NCBI RefSeq assembly: GCF_004362145.1
Contig: NZ_SNXC01000009.1
Span: forward strand, 62,001 to 126,000
Reading direction: 5' to 3'
Source of the DNA: Marinomonas balearica
Lineage (GTDB): Bacteria; Pseudomonadota; Gammaproteobacteria; Pseudomonadales; Marinomonadaceae
Length of the DNA: 64,000 nucleotides
Below are positions 50,616 through 58,479 of the stretch, in pieces; positions within the stretch are counted from its first letter, which is position 1; every line of letters begins with the position of its first letter. The notes under the pieces are model-generated. The model had not been told where the DNA came from. It worked only from the letters and a program-made list of their open reading frames with translations, and ran no database searches. Both the position numbers and the translations under genes were made by a program.

Positions 50616-51697
50616 AAATATTATATGGGGTTCAAGGGACTGGGAATGGTCATATAACACGTGCTAGAGCGATGGCCGACGCGTTTAAAAAGTGTGATGT
50701 TGAAGTTGACTATGTCTTTTCAGGGAGGCCAGAGAAAGAATATTTTGATATGGAAGTATTTGGCAACTATCGAACGTTTAGAGGTTTGTCGTTTGTAGCC
50801 AGAGATGGAAAGTTGGATCTGCTCGCGACGTGTAAAAATGCGTCTCTAAGAACTCTTTTTAAAGATATAAAGAGCTTAGAACTCGATAGTTATGATCTCA
50901 TTGTTACGGATTTTGAGCCAATTGTTGCATGGGCCGCGAAAATGAAAGGCGTTCGATGTATTGGGTTTGGTCATCAATACGCATTTAACTATTCTGTTCC
51001 TAAGCATAAAGGAGATCGTTTAGGAGCGTGGATCATGTCAAAGTTTGCACCCGTTGATCTTTCATTAGGAGCGCATTGGCACCACTTTGGTAACCCCATT
51101 TTACCTCCTTTGATGCAAAGAGAGCATCAAAGTTACGTCGTAAATGAGAAAGACGTATTGGTTTACCTGCCTTTTGAAAACAGTGAAGAGGTAATGGATT
51201 GGCTTGAAAATATTCCGGGGTATCGGTTCAGGTTTCATTGTAAAGACATTGAACCGGGCGTTTATGACAACATCACCGTTTACCCATTCTCAAGAGATGG
51301 ATTTCAACGGAATTTAGGTGAATGTCGGTCCGTGCTTTGTAATGCTGGATTTGAATTGAATTCTGAATCACTAATGTTAGGGCGCAGAATTTTAGCAAAA
51401 CCACTTAAAGGGCAAATTGAGCAGCATTCAAATGCGTTGGCACTTGATATGCTTGGTATCGCAAGTACCACATCGTATTTATCCAACAAGGTGATTCGAC
51501 AGTGGTTGGATGAAGGGCAGGTGGTTAAAATTGATTACCCAGATGTGGCAAGTGAAGTTGCGAAGTGGCTATGCAATAGAGCAGATGATTCAATTTACGA
51601 GCTCTGCCGCAATTTGTGGAGCCAAGTTACTCCGACACAAGGTTTGGACTTTGTGTTAGAAGAAGAGGCCGAGCCAAAGTTTGTAAAAGTGGGCTAA
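50612..51697 (+). CDS. glycosyltransferase of the MJ1255/VC2487 family
   Basis: 361 residues from ATG 50612, overlapping the PAP2 stop; the longer reading from 50483 only traverses the PAP2 gene in another frame. The start MKILYGVQGTGNGHITRARAM is the Rossmann nucleotide-sugar glycosyltransferase motif GTGNGHI characteristic of this family, followed by VDYVFSGRPEKEYFDME. The C-terminal half has LCNAGFELNSESLMLGRRILAKPLKGQIEQHSNAL (in parts), like the donor-binding region of GT-B enzymes such as MurG. It probably adds a sugar to a lipid acceptor; specificity is unknown. Confidence 0.9.
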   Translation: MKILYGVQGTGNGHITRARAMADAFKKCDVEVDYVFSGRPEKEYFDMEVFGNYRTFRGLSFVARDGKLDLLATCKNASLRTLFKDIKSLELDSYDLIVTDFEPIVAWAAKMKGVRCIGFGHQYAFNYSVPKHKGDRLGAWIMSKFAPVDLSLGAHWHHFGNPILPPLMQREHQSYVVNEKDVLVYLPFENSEEVMDWLENIPGYRFRFHCKDIEPGVYDNITVYPFSRDGFQRNLGECRSVLCNAGFELNSESLMLGRRILAKPLKGQIEQHSNALALDMLGIASTTSYLSNKVIRQWLDEGQVVKIDYPDVASEVAKWLCNRADDSIYELCRNLWSQVTPTQGLDFVLEEEAEPKFVKVG

Positions 51698-51704
51698 TCC
51701 ACGT

Positions 51705-51742
51705 TTTAAAGTCAGTACCTGTGAAAAGGCACTGACTTTAAA
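51705..51742. terminator. inverted repeat between convergent genes
   Basis: TTTAAAGTCAGT (51705-51716) and ACTGACTTTAAA (51731-51742) form a 12-bp stem with a 14-base loop between the glycosyltransferase and the convergent hydrolase gene. There is no T-run beyond the arm itself. Confidence 0.55.
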
Positions 51743-51779
51743 CATCATTGGCTTGTACTTCTGCTTATTTGCAGTAACG

Positions 51780-52700
51780 CTACACTATACCGAGTTTTTG
51801 GTTGAAAAAAGCAACGGTTCGACCCCATGCTAAATCTGCCGCTTTTTGGTCGTATCTCGCTGTCGAATCATTGTGAAACCCGTGGTTTACATTCTCGTAC
51901 GTATACGCAGAGTAATCAATCGCTGCATGTTTTAACGCTTTCTCATACTCGCTCCAAGTGTTGTTTACTCGCTTGTCCAATTGTGCAAAGTGAAGAGAAA
52001 GTGGTGCAGTAATCCTATCTACTGGCGATTTGGGAGGCGTTCCATAGAACGGAGCGCCTGCATCTAATGTGGAACCCAAAACGGCAGCCAGTTGATTCGT
52101 AAGATACCCACCAAAGCAAAAGCCAACCATGCCTAATTTACCTGTAGTAAGGTCATGTCCTTTAAGTAATTTTGCAGCAGCAATAAAGTCAGCTTCAATT
52201 TTATTTCTATCGAGGGTCTTTTGCATAGCGCGGCCCTCATCGTCGTTACCAGGGTACCCGCCTAGTGGGAATAGGGCGTCAGGAGCAAATGCGACAAACC
52301 CTTGTTTTGCTAAGCGTCTAGCAACATCTTTAATATAAGGGTTTAAACCGCGATTTTCATGTGCGACCAAAACTGCGGGTGCTTTGTTGGTCTTCGAAAC
52401 ATGGTTTGGCTGAACGAAGTATCCCTGACCTTTGATGTGTCCATCTGGAGAATCAAACTCTAAGTAGGAGGCTTTGATATCAGGGTCGTTAAAAGATACC
52501 TGTTCAGCCAGCGCGTAATTTGGAATTAGTGCGCCTGTAATTGATGAGATCGACAGCCCCGCGAGGCCAAGAGTCCCCAGTCTCTCTAAAAAGGTTCTAC
52601 GATTAATGTCGCCATGAGCATATTCATCATACCAATCGAATGCTTCTTGGGGGATTTTACTACTGTCTACGGGTTGTTGAAATTCAGCCACTTTTGTCAC
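51780..52700 (-). CDS. dienelactone hydrolase family protein with twin-arginine signal
   Basis: 306 residues. The N-terminus has a cytoplasmic lead of about 33 residues, then NRRTFLERLGTLGLAGLS and a hydrophobic stretch ending ALA, which fits a Tat signal. The alpha/beta hydrolase domain has the nucleophile Cys in GMVGFCFGGYLTN, with HENRGLNPYIKDVARRLA and VNHGFHND supplying the usual Glu, Arg and His. Dienelactone hydrolases open 4-carboxymethylenebutenolide, but many relatives act on other esters. Similar exported YghX-like forms are known. AAAGGTGAC precedes the start. Divergent from folM. Confidence 0.9.
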   Translation of the reverse strand: MTKVAEFQQPVDSSKIPQEAFDWYDEYAHGDINRRTFLERLGTLGLAGLSISSITGALIPNYALAEQVSFNDPDIKASYLEFDSPDGHIKGQGYFVQPNHVSKTNKAPAVLVAHENRGLNPYIKDVARRLAKQGFVAFAPDALFPLGGYPGNDDEGRAMQKTLDRNKIEADFIAAAKLLKGHDLTTGKLGMVGFCFGGYLTNQLAAVLGSTLDAGAPFYGTPPKSPVDRITAPLSLHFAQLDKRVNNTWSEYEKALKHAAIDYSAYTYENVNHGFHNDSTARYDQKAADLAWGRTVAFFNQKLGIV

Positions 52701-53003
52701 CTTTCCTTTTCAGATGTATGAATACAGCAATGGAGTTGTCAAATGTTCTCTGTTACCTAGTGGTCAGAAAAAAGTCACAGGCATTTTGTGCTGATGTCTA
52801 CTAGGGTGTTAGGGAAAGAACGACTAAAAAAGTATTGCTCAGTCAGAGAAGGCGAATCGCTATCGTCGCATACGCTTATCTGCATCAAATATTTTAATAG
52901 CATGATCTAACCTCAATAATAAATCGTAGAAGACATATGGTCTGTTGTATTATTGAATATAGCTATCGGGCAGATATGTCCAAAATACTAGAAAGGATAT
53001 TGT
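52701..53003. other. 303-base divergent intergenic region
   Basis: Region between the hydrolase and folM genes. It contains the two promoters and the palindrome CATATG near 52937. I see no ORF with a ribosome site, no RNA gene and no terminator. GAAAGGATATTGT immediately before 53004 is the folM ribosome site. Confidence 0.3.
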
Positions 53004-53729
53004 ATGCAGGAAAAATTACCTATCCTGATAACGGGGGGAACCCAAAGACTGGGTTTGGCTATTACCCTCTCGTTGGTGAAGGCAGGGTACGAACTCATTG
53101 TAACGTATCGAACGCCCAAGGAGTCGATTGATGTATTGCAAAAAATGGGGGTGAAGTGCATTCGTACTGATTTTGAAAAGAGCAGCAGTGTCGCGGAGTT
53201 AGTGGACATTGTGGCTCAGGAATACGGGATGTTGAGGGCGGTGATTCACAATGCGTCTGATTGGTTAGCAGAAGATGATGTGCCGTGCTCCGAGTTAATG
53301 GACAGGATGTTTAAAGTTCATGTAAATGCCCCATACCAGATCAATATCGGCCTGTCTGATTTATTAATGAAGGGCTCATCGAATGATGAAAACCAAGGGG
53401 CGGATATCATTCATTTTACTGATTATGTTGTAGAGAAGGGGAGCGATAAACACATTGCTTACTCAGCGAGTAAAGCCGCTTTGGCAAATTTAACCTTGTC
53501 GTTTGCAAAAAAGTTGTCTCCGCAGGTAAAAGTGAATAGCATTGCGCCTTCTCTTCTAAAGTTTAATGATGAAGATGACGAAGAGTATCGTGCAAAAGCG
53601 CTAGCGAAGTCGCTTTTGCAAATAGAACCTGGCGAACAAGAAGCGGTAGCGGCAGTAGAATACATTTTAAGTAGCCGATATATGACTGGACGAACGATTG
53701 CTCTTGATGGTGGGCGGCACTTGGCCTGA
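53004..53729 (+). CDS. folM: dihydromonapterin reductase (FolM)
   Basis: 241 residues, short-chain dehydrogenase family. LPILITGGTQRLGLAITLSL is the nucleotide-binding start; HNASDWLAEDD replaces the common NNAS motif as in FolM; the active-site Tyr-x3-Lys is in HIAYSASKAALANLTL. FolM reduces dihydromonapterin to tetrahydromonapterin with NADPH, and also has weak dihydrofolate reductase activity. The start is supported by AAAGGA. The folE gene follows after 52 bases, giving a pterin-synthesis pair. Confidence 0.92.
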   Translation: MQEKLPILITGGTQRLGLAITLSLVKAGYELIVTYRTPKESIDVLQKMGVKCIRTDFEKSSSVAELVDIVAQEYGMLRAVIHNASDWLAEDDVPCSELMDRMFKVHVNAPYQINIGLSDLLMKGSSNDENQGADIIHFTDYVVEKGSDKHIAYSASKAALANLTLSFAKKLSPQVKVNSIAPSLLKFNDEDDEEYRAKALAKSLLQIEPGEQEAVAAVEYILSSRYMTGRTIALDGGRHLA

Positions 53730-53781
53730 TGTTAAATTGTTGAGTGTATGGCTAGTTGAATTAGGAATTTAGGAATTTATT

Positions 53782-54468
53782 ATGACCACTGCAATTGCAG
53801 AAAATACGTCTTCTCTAGGGTTGACTGAATTGTCCGAAGAAGCGGTAAAAGTGCGCGATGCGCTTGTTAAGCATGGCTTAGAAACTCCAATGATTGACAA
53901 CGGATTATCATCAGAAGAGAAATATCAAAGAATTAAGTCTGCGTTTGAGGATGTTGTATACACACTCGGGCTGGATATGAGTGATGACAGTTTGGCGGAA
54001 ACACCACATCGCATCGCTAAAATGTATGTTCGTGAAATCTTCTCTGGGCTAGATTACGCTAAGTTCCCGAAAATCACGGTCATTGACAACAAAATGAGTG
54101 TTGATGAGATGGTTAAGGTAAACAATATTAGTTTTACTAGTACGTGCGAACATCACTTCGTTACGATTGATGGGTTTGCCAAAGTTGCCTATTTACCTAA
54201 GAACAAAATCATTGGTCTATCGAAAATCAATCGTATTGTTCGGTTTTTTGGTCAGCGTCCACAAGTACAAGAACGACTTACCCAGCAAATACTGGTTACA
54301 TTACAGACTTTGCTAGAGACCGATAATGTCGCAGTGAGTATTGAGGCGACGCATTATTGCGTTAAAGCGCGAGGCGTTATGGATGCGAGTTCTTCTACAC
54401 AAACTACTGCGCTGGGTGGGTTGTTTAAAAGAAGTGATAAGACTCGCAGTGAGTTTTTATCCAATTAA
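53782..54468 (+). CDS. folE: GTP cyclohydrolase I
   Basis: 228 residues (E. coli FolE 222). Signature residues are complete: [19 protein letters not shown], the zinc-binding Cys-His pair in [12 protein letters not shown], the substrate-binding [23 protein letters not shown] (in parts) and [18 protein letters not shown] with the third zinc ligand. It converts GTP to dihydroneopterin triphosphate in the cytoplasm. Pairing with folM rather than with folate synthesis genes suggests the product goes to tetrahydromonapterin, cofactor of phenylalanine hydroxylase in some proteobacteria. No phenylalanine hydroxylase is in the window. Confidence 0.96.
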   Translation: MTTAIAENTSSLGLTELSEEAVKVRDALVKHGLETPMIDNGLSSEEKYQRIKSAFEDVVYTLGLDMSDDSLAETPHRIAKMYVREIFSGLDYAKFPKITVIDNKMSVDEMVKVNNISFTSTCEHHFVTIDGFAKVAYLPKNKIIGLSKINRIVRFFGQRPQVQERLTQQILVTLQTLLETDNVAVSIEATHYCVKARGVMDASSSTQTTALGGLFKRSDKTRSEFLSN

Positions 54469-54514
54469 TCTAATGGTTAATAAAGGATGAATTCCTGATT
54501 AACAAGTGGAATAT

Positions 54515-54847
54515 ATGAAAGAATCAAAAGTTTGGTTTCCAGCGAAAAAAAATGGGTGGGGTTGGCAAGCCCCTACTTGTTGGCAGGGTAGAGCTGTATT
54601 AGTTGTGTATTTTGTATTTTTTATACTTCTTACGAGCCTAATACATCCGAAAGAAAATTTAGAAGCTTGGGTGATCTGTACTGTCGTATTAACCAGTATT
54701 GTTTTGGGTGTAATACGGCTTAAAGGGGATGCACCTAATTGGAAATGGAAAAAAATCGAAAAGGAAAAACGCTCGTTATTTCGATTTGAAAAATCCATTG
54801 ACCTTGGTGACAGTGTTGAAAGCAAGCCGACTGAAAAAAAAGATTAA
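54515..54847 (+). CDS. small membrane protein, unknown function
   Basis: 110 residues from ATG 54515 (GTGGA lies close upstream; a GTG at 54506 lacks a site). N-terminal KVWFPAKKNGWGWQAPTCWQ is Trp-rich, followed by two membrane helices (about 26-45 and 51-68) and a very charged Lys/Glu tail (WKWKKIEKEKRS, ending KPTEKKD). Short proteins with the same FPAKK-GWGW start are known in gammaproteobacteria but have no assigned function. It lies 46 bases after folE and may be co-transcribed, just before the tRNA promoter. Confidence 0.75.
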   Translation: MKESKVWFPAKKNGWGWQAPTCWQGRAVLVVYFVFFILLTSLIHPKENLEAWVICTVVLTSIVLGVIRLKGDAPNWKWKKIEKEKRSLFRFEKSIDLGDSVESKPTEKKD

Positions 54848-54862
54848 TTTTTTATAAAAAGG

Positions 54863-54890
54863 TTGACTCAATTTCTCAATTCCCTATAAT
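54863..54890 (+). promoter_or_regulatory. sigma-70 promoter of tRNA-Leu
   Basis: TTGACT (54863-54868) and TATAAT (54885-54890), 16 bases apart, followed by a GC-rich GCTCGCC discriminator. The mature tRNA begins 15 bases after the -10 box. Confidence 0.88.
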
Positions 54891-54905
54891 GCTCGCCATT
54901 CCAAA

Positions 54906-54990
54906 GCGGGAGTGGTGGAATTGGTAGACACGCTGGATTTAGGTTCCAGTGCTTCACGGCGTGAGAGTTCGAGTCTCTCCTTCCGCACCA
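54906..54990 (+). tRNA. tRNA-Leu (anticodon UAG)
   Basis: 85 bases with encoded CCA. Acceptor GCGGGAG pairs with CTTCCGC (one G-U). D-arm has GGTGGAATTGGTAGACAC, the anticodon stem CTGGA/TCCAG encloses the loop TTTAGGT with anticodon TAG, a long class II variable arm (GTGCTTCACGGCGT region) marks Leu, and GAGAGTTCGAGTCTCTC is the T-arm. Reads CUA codons and other CUN. Confidence 0.97.
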
Positions 54991-54996
54991 TATTCG

Positions 54997-55033
54997 AAAA
55001 GCCAGTAGTTACTATGTAACTACTGGCTTTTTT
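54997..55033. terminator. terminator after tRNA-Leu, shared with the convergent MFS gene
   Basis: AAAAGCCAGTAGTTAC (54997-55012), TAT loop, GTAACTACTGGCTTTT (55016-55031), then TT. The A-tract on the left and T-tract on the right allow both directions. Confidence 0.92.
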
Positions 55034-55044
55034 CGTTTTTTCTC

Positions 55045-56259
55045 CTAAGGTTTGTCTTCTAGTGTTTGTCTGGATACGATTTGAGGAAACAAATAGATCC
55101 AAATTCCGACAATGGCAAGCGTGCCAACTCCGCCAATAAGTATCGCTGGTATGACGCCAAACCAAGCCGCTGTTACGCCAGATTCAAATTCCCCTAATTG
55201 ATTCGAACTGCCTATAAAGATTGAGTTTGCAGCTGCAACTCGTCCTCTCATTTCATCCGGTGTTTCTAACTGAACAAGAGTAGAGCGGATTACGACGCTG
55301 ACCATATCGGCAGCGCCCAGTGTTGCTAAGACAACCATCGATAAGATTAAGTTTTGAGACAAACCGAATAAGATGGTCGCAAATCCGAAAATAGCGACCG
55401 AAGCAAACATTATTTTTCCTACGTTGTGCTTCAGAGGGAAGCGCACTAGGTATATAGACATGAGTAAAGCACCTACCGCTGGTGCACTTCTTAGTAACCC
55501 TAACCCCCATGAACCTGTGTGTAGAATATCTTTTGCAACAATGGGCAATAGAGCTGTCGCACCGCCGAGTAGAACTGCAAACATATCCAGTGATATGCAT
55601 CCGAGAATGATTTTATTGTTTTTTATGAATTTGAACCCGCCAAGTAAATGGTTCAGATCGACCGGGGCTTTTGAGGCCGAGTTATAATTGTATTGAAGAA
55701 AAAATATCAATATGCAGGAAAGCAGAAAGCAGCTCATACTTGTAAAATACAGGATAGGTGCGCCGAGAAGGTAGATCAATCCGCCTAAGGCTGGTCCCGC
55801 TATGACGGATATTTCACGCGCTGAGGCGATGGCACTCACTGCTCGGGAGAGTATGTTGTTAGGTACTAAATTTGGGACAATTGATTGGTTTGCCGGCAGC
55901 TCAAAGGATCTCGCCATACCTAAAAGAACGGCGCAGAGGTATATGACATTTGGGCTGAGTTCATCGATTAAGTTCGTATATGCGAGCAGTAGCGCCGTAG
56001 CGCCCATGATGAGGCGAGTGGAAAAACAGATTAAGCGTCGGTTGTAGCGATCGACCACATGTCCAGTGATGAGAGTCAGTACAAGTTGCGGAAGAAATTG
56101 ATACAGCCCCACTAGACCTAAGGCAAGGGCGCTGCCTGTTAAATCGTATATTTGCCAAGAGATACCAACAGCGAGCATTTGGAAAGCGAAGGATGAGCCT
56201 ATCTGAGCGAACCAGAATTGAACAAAACGTGATTGTTTGAAAATAGACTCTGATGGCAT
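55045..56259 (-). CDS. MFS transporter (EntS-like, MFS_3 family)
   Basis: 404 residues with twelve membrane helices. SIFKQSRFVQFWFAQIGSSFAFQMLAVGISWQIYDLTGSALALGLVGL (read in parts) is typical of the EntS/MFS_3 group, as are HVVDRYNRRLICF after helix 2 and ETPDEMRGRVAAANSIFIG in the second half. EntS exports enterobactin; other members have unknown substrates. No siderophore synthesis gene is nearby. Gene starts 17 bases left of the terminator that ends speD, so it should have its own promoter or depend on readthrough. Confidence 0.88.
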   Translation of the reverse strand: MPSESIFKQSRFVQFWFAQIGSSFAFQMLAVGISWQIYDLTGSALALGLVGLYQFLPQLVLTLITGHVVDRYNRRLICFSTRLIMGATALLLAYTNLIDELSPNVIYLCAVLLGMARSFELPANQSIVPNLVPNNILSRAVSAIASAREISVIAGPALGGLIYLLGAPILYFTSMSCFLLSCILIFFLQYNYNSASKAPVDLNHLLGGFKFIKNNKIILGCISLDMFAVLLGGATALLPIVAKDILHTGSWGLGLLRSAPAVGALLMSIYLVRFPLKHNVGKIMFASVAIFGFATILFGLSQNLILSMVVLATLGAADMVSVVIRSTLVQLETPDEMRGRVAAANSIFIGSSNQLGEFESGVTAAWFGVIPAILIGGVGTLAIVGIWIYLFPQIVSRQTLEDKP

Positions 56260-56275
56260 GCTTGTTCCCTATAAA

Positions 56276-56305
56276 AATTAAAGCGCCGATTTCGGCGCTT
56301 TAATT
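56276..56305. terminator. terminator after the AdoMet decarboxylase gene
   Basis: AATTAAAGCGCCGA (56276-56289) and TCGGCGCTTTAATT (56292-56305) form a perfect 14-bp stem with a two-base (effectively four-base) loop. It lies between the decarboxylase and the MFS genes, both on the minus strand. Confidence 0.75.
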
Positions 56306-56336
56306 GAGTATTGTTTATCCAATCATACGGCGTGTG

Positions 56337-57266
56337 TTACAAAATAGAAACGCCTCTCCCCATCTTGGGCTCTCCGCGCATGTATTCATAAAAGCGCATC
56401 ATGTAGCCACAAGACAGTGGTTCGCTAACATGGTTCATGAGTGTATGCGAAGGAGGGTTTATATTAGGTATACCATTAAAGCTAATGATATCGAAACTGT
56501 TAGGCTGCAAAATGGTTGTCAGCCTTTCTAAAATATTCGAGTTGACCGCACTTAGATCCATGTTTGTTTCAAAGCTAACGTAAGAACTTTCTTCCTGAGG
56601 CGTTATATGAATGGTTGCATAAAGTTGATCTTTTATTGCATTCATAGAATAGCCAAATGGTTCAAATACAAAATCGTTGATCTCGAACCCAGGCAGTAGC
56701 TGGTCCAGTTCTAGCAATTCTCGGATTTTATCAGCGGATTGATGCTCGCTTCTTAGATACTGAGCCGCATTTCCATGAATGTGATACATCAATAATTCGT
56801 AGGTGTAGTCGTCAGGCGTTGCGGTATAGGGCTTATCTAAATGATAAACATAGTTGTGGTGAGTATCGAGATTACCTAATTGATAAGCTTTTCCTGTTAA
56901 CTCTTTTTCTAGCTTATTAATATCTTCATTAAAAGACGATTTTTGAAGATGAGACAGGTATTCATTTTTCCGTTGGAAAATCAGCGAAAGGACTTGCTCT
57001 TTTTCAAAGCTCTCTAAAAAGTGCAGAACCGCGTTAACGAGGGTTGTTGTCCCACAAGTTAACATCACAAAGTGATGATCCCAGACAAACAAACTTGATT
57101 CAGAAAGCAAATACGCATCACACTTGTCGTTTGAGACAGTTGAGAGTATTTCTGCATTCGCATGAGCAACAAGGTTGCTCCAGTAATCTTGTCCAAGAGA
57201 TCGCAGTGATGGAGTTGACTCGCATACGACCACCTCAACCTTTTTTTCGGAGCCTTCAAAAAACAT
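56337..57266 (-). CDS. S-adenosylmethionine decarboxylase, eukaryotic type
   Basis: 309 residues from ATG 57266. It matches the eukaryotic (human-type) AdoMetDC, not the E. coli SpeD class: MFFEGSEKKVEV has Glu4 and Glu7 equal to human Glu8 and Glu11; YLLSESSLFV holds the self-cleavage site Glu56-Ser57 that generates the pyruvoyl group; TCGTT gives Cys71 (human Cys82); FGYSMNAI and YATIHITPQEESSYVSFETN give Ser207 and His220 (human Ser229 and His243). All processing and catalytic residues are present. It decarboxylates AdoMet to supply aminopropyl groups for spermidine. No spermidine synthase gene is adjacent. The terminator at 56276 ends it. Confidence 0.93.
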   Translation of the reverse strand: MFFEGSEKKVEVVVCESTPSLRSLGQDYWSNLVAHANAEILSTVSNDKCDAYLLSESSLFVWDHHFVMLTCGTTTLVNAVLHFLESFEKEQVLSLIFQRKNEYLSHLQKSSFNEDINKLEKELTGKAYQLGNLDTHHNYVYHLDKPYTATPDDYTYELLMYHIHGNAAQYLRSEHQSADKIRELLELDQLLPGFEINDFVFEPFGYSMNAIKDQLYATIHITPQEESSYVSFETNMDLSAVNSNILERLTTILQPNSFDIISFNGIPNINPPSHTLMNHVSEPLSCGYMMRFYEYMRGEPKMGRGVSIL

Positions 57267-57358
57267 CAATTATGGTTTCCCCCAGTCGTAAAAAGCCTTG
57301 ATTCTAAAAGTGCTATTGTATCTATATGAGGGAAAATCGATAGTCATATTTTCTATAA

Positions 57359-58285
57359 TTAGTTTAAATTTTTGCTCAGTATCTGGCTTGGTGGAATGCC
57401 ATAATGCTGATGGAATCGGCGACTAAAATGGCTAAGGCTTTGATAGCCTAGATCGTAGCTGACTTGAGTTACTGAATGGTTTTGTCTTAACTTTTGATAG
57501 GCTGTCGCCATTCGCCTTTGGTGTTGATATTCTGCGGGCGTACATCCTAAATGGCGTTTAAATTCTTGATAAAAGCGACTGCGGCTCATACAGGCCATTT
57601 TACTCAGTTCGTAAATATCCAAATGTTCCGATAAGTTGGATTCAATCCAGTAAAGAGCACTGCTTAAGCTGTTTGCTTCAGGGTCTTGTTGACAGTATTT
57701 TAAGAGTGTTTCTCTTCCATGATGTCGTAAAATTCGAGTAACCAATTCACTGACACCGAGATCAACCAATAAATCTCTGTCGGGGTCGTTTTGAACAAAG
57801 CCACTTACCAATCGTTTTAGCAGGTGTTCTGTGGCTTGATTATGAAGCGTGTGAAGAGGCTGTTCTGCATTAAACGTATACGAAGGAACGCGTATCGAGG
57901 ACGACTGAGTAATGTCGTGCATTCGGTCACACAGTTGAGAAATGCGCTCTGAAGAAATTTCGATGGTTAAACAGGTCGTAGGTGTGTCCAATCTCGCTTC
58001 TGGGAAATCGATGAAGACTTCTTCTTTTGGCGCTAAAATAAAGGATTCATGGGGAAGAAACGGAATGTTTGGCTGACGTTTGGTGTGCATGACTTTTGCC
58101 CCTGTGACCATGCCACAATAAAGCAGTGAATCTGCTTTCAGGCTAACTTGGCTGGCTTGCTCGTATGTGTCATACACACTGAGCTCTGATTCTGGTCCGG
58201 CGAAGCAAATTCGGTTTTCAACCAATTTAGCAGGTTGTGATGGCCGATTCGTTCTCGTGATAATCTGTTCTAATGTCTGCTCCAT
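57359..58285 (-). CDS. AraC-family transcriptional regulator
   Basis: 308 residues. The C-terminal about 100 residues form the double helix-turn-helix: LDIYELSKMACMSRSRFYQEFKRHLGCTPAEYQHQRRM (in parts) and VTQVSYDLGYQSLSHFSRRFHQHYGIPPSQ. The N-terminal part (about 20-190) is the AraC-type N-domain with a cupin-like start, similar to regulators that sense small molecules. It is divergent from the exaC-type aldehyde dehydrogenase gene over a 194-base gap, the common arrangement for a local activator. Effector unknown, possibly an alcohol or aldehyde. Confidence 0.9.
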   Translation of the reverse strand: MEQTLEQIITRTNRPSQPAKLVENRICFAGPESELSVYDTYEQASQVSLKADSLLYCGMVTGAKVMHTKRQPNIPFLPHESFILAPKEEVFIDFPEARLDTPTTCLTIEISSERISQLCDRMHDITQSSSIRVPSYTFNAEQPLHTLHNQATEHLLKRLVSGFVQNDPDRDLLVDLGVSELVTRILRHHGRETLLKYCQQDPEANSLSSALYWIESNLSEHLDIYELSKMACMSRSRFYQEFKRHLGCTPAEYQHQRRMATAYQKLRQNHSVTQVSYDLGYQSLSHFSRRFHQHYGIPPSQILSKNLN

Positions 58286-58414
58286 TGTACCTGCCCTACC
58301 TATTTTTATTGTTTCTTATCGTTAGAGAGTTCATCAAGTCTATACCGAAATTCACGAAAAACGATGAAAAAATTCAGTTATGGACTGCAAGATAAATTTT
58401 TTAGACTCTCAGGC

Positions 58415-58435
58415 AAGCACTTTGTATCGGTGCTT
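58415..58435. promoter_or_regulatory. inverted repeat before the aldehyde dehydrogenase gene
   Basis: AAGCAC (58415-58420) and GTGCTT (58430-58435) are inverted copies 9 bases apart, 45 bases before the start codon. Candidate operator or leader hairpin; short, so weak. Confidence 0.3.
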
Positions 58436-58479
58436 ACTAAATTCAGGGTTCAAATAAAAAAATAATACGGAGAGCTCAT

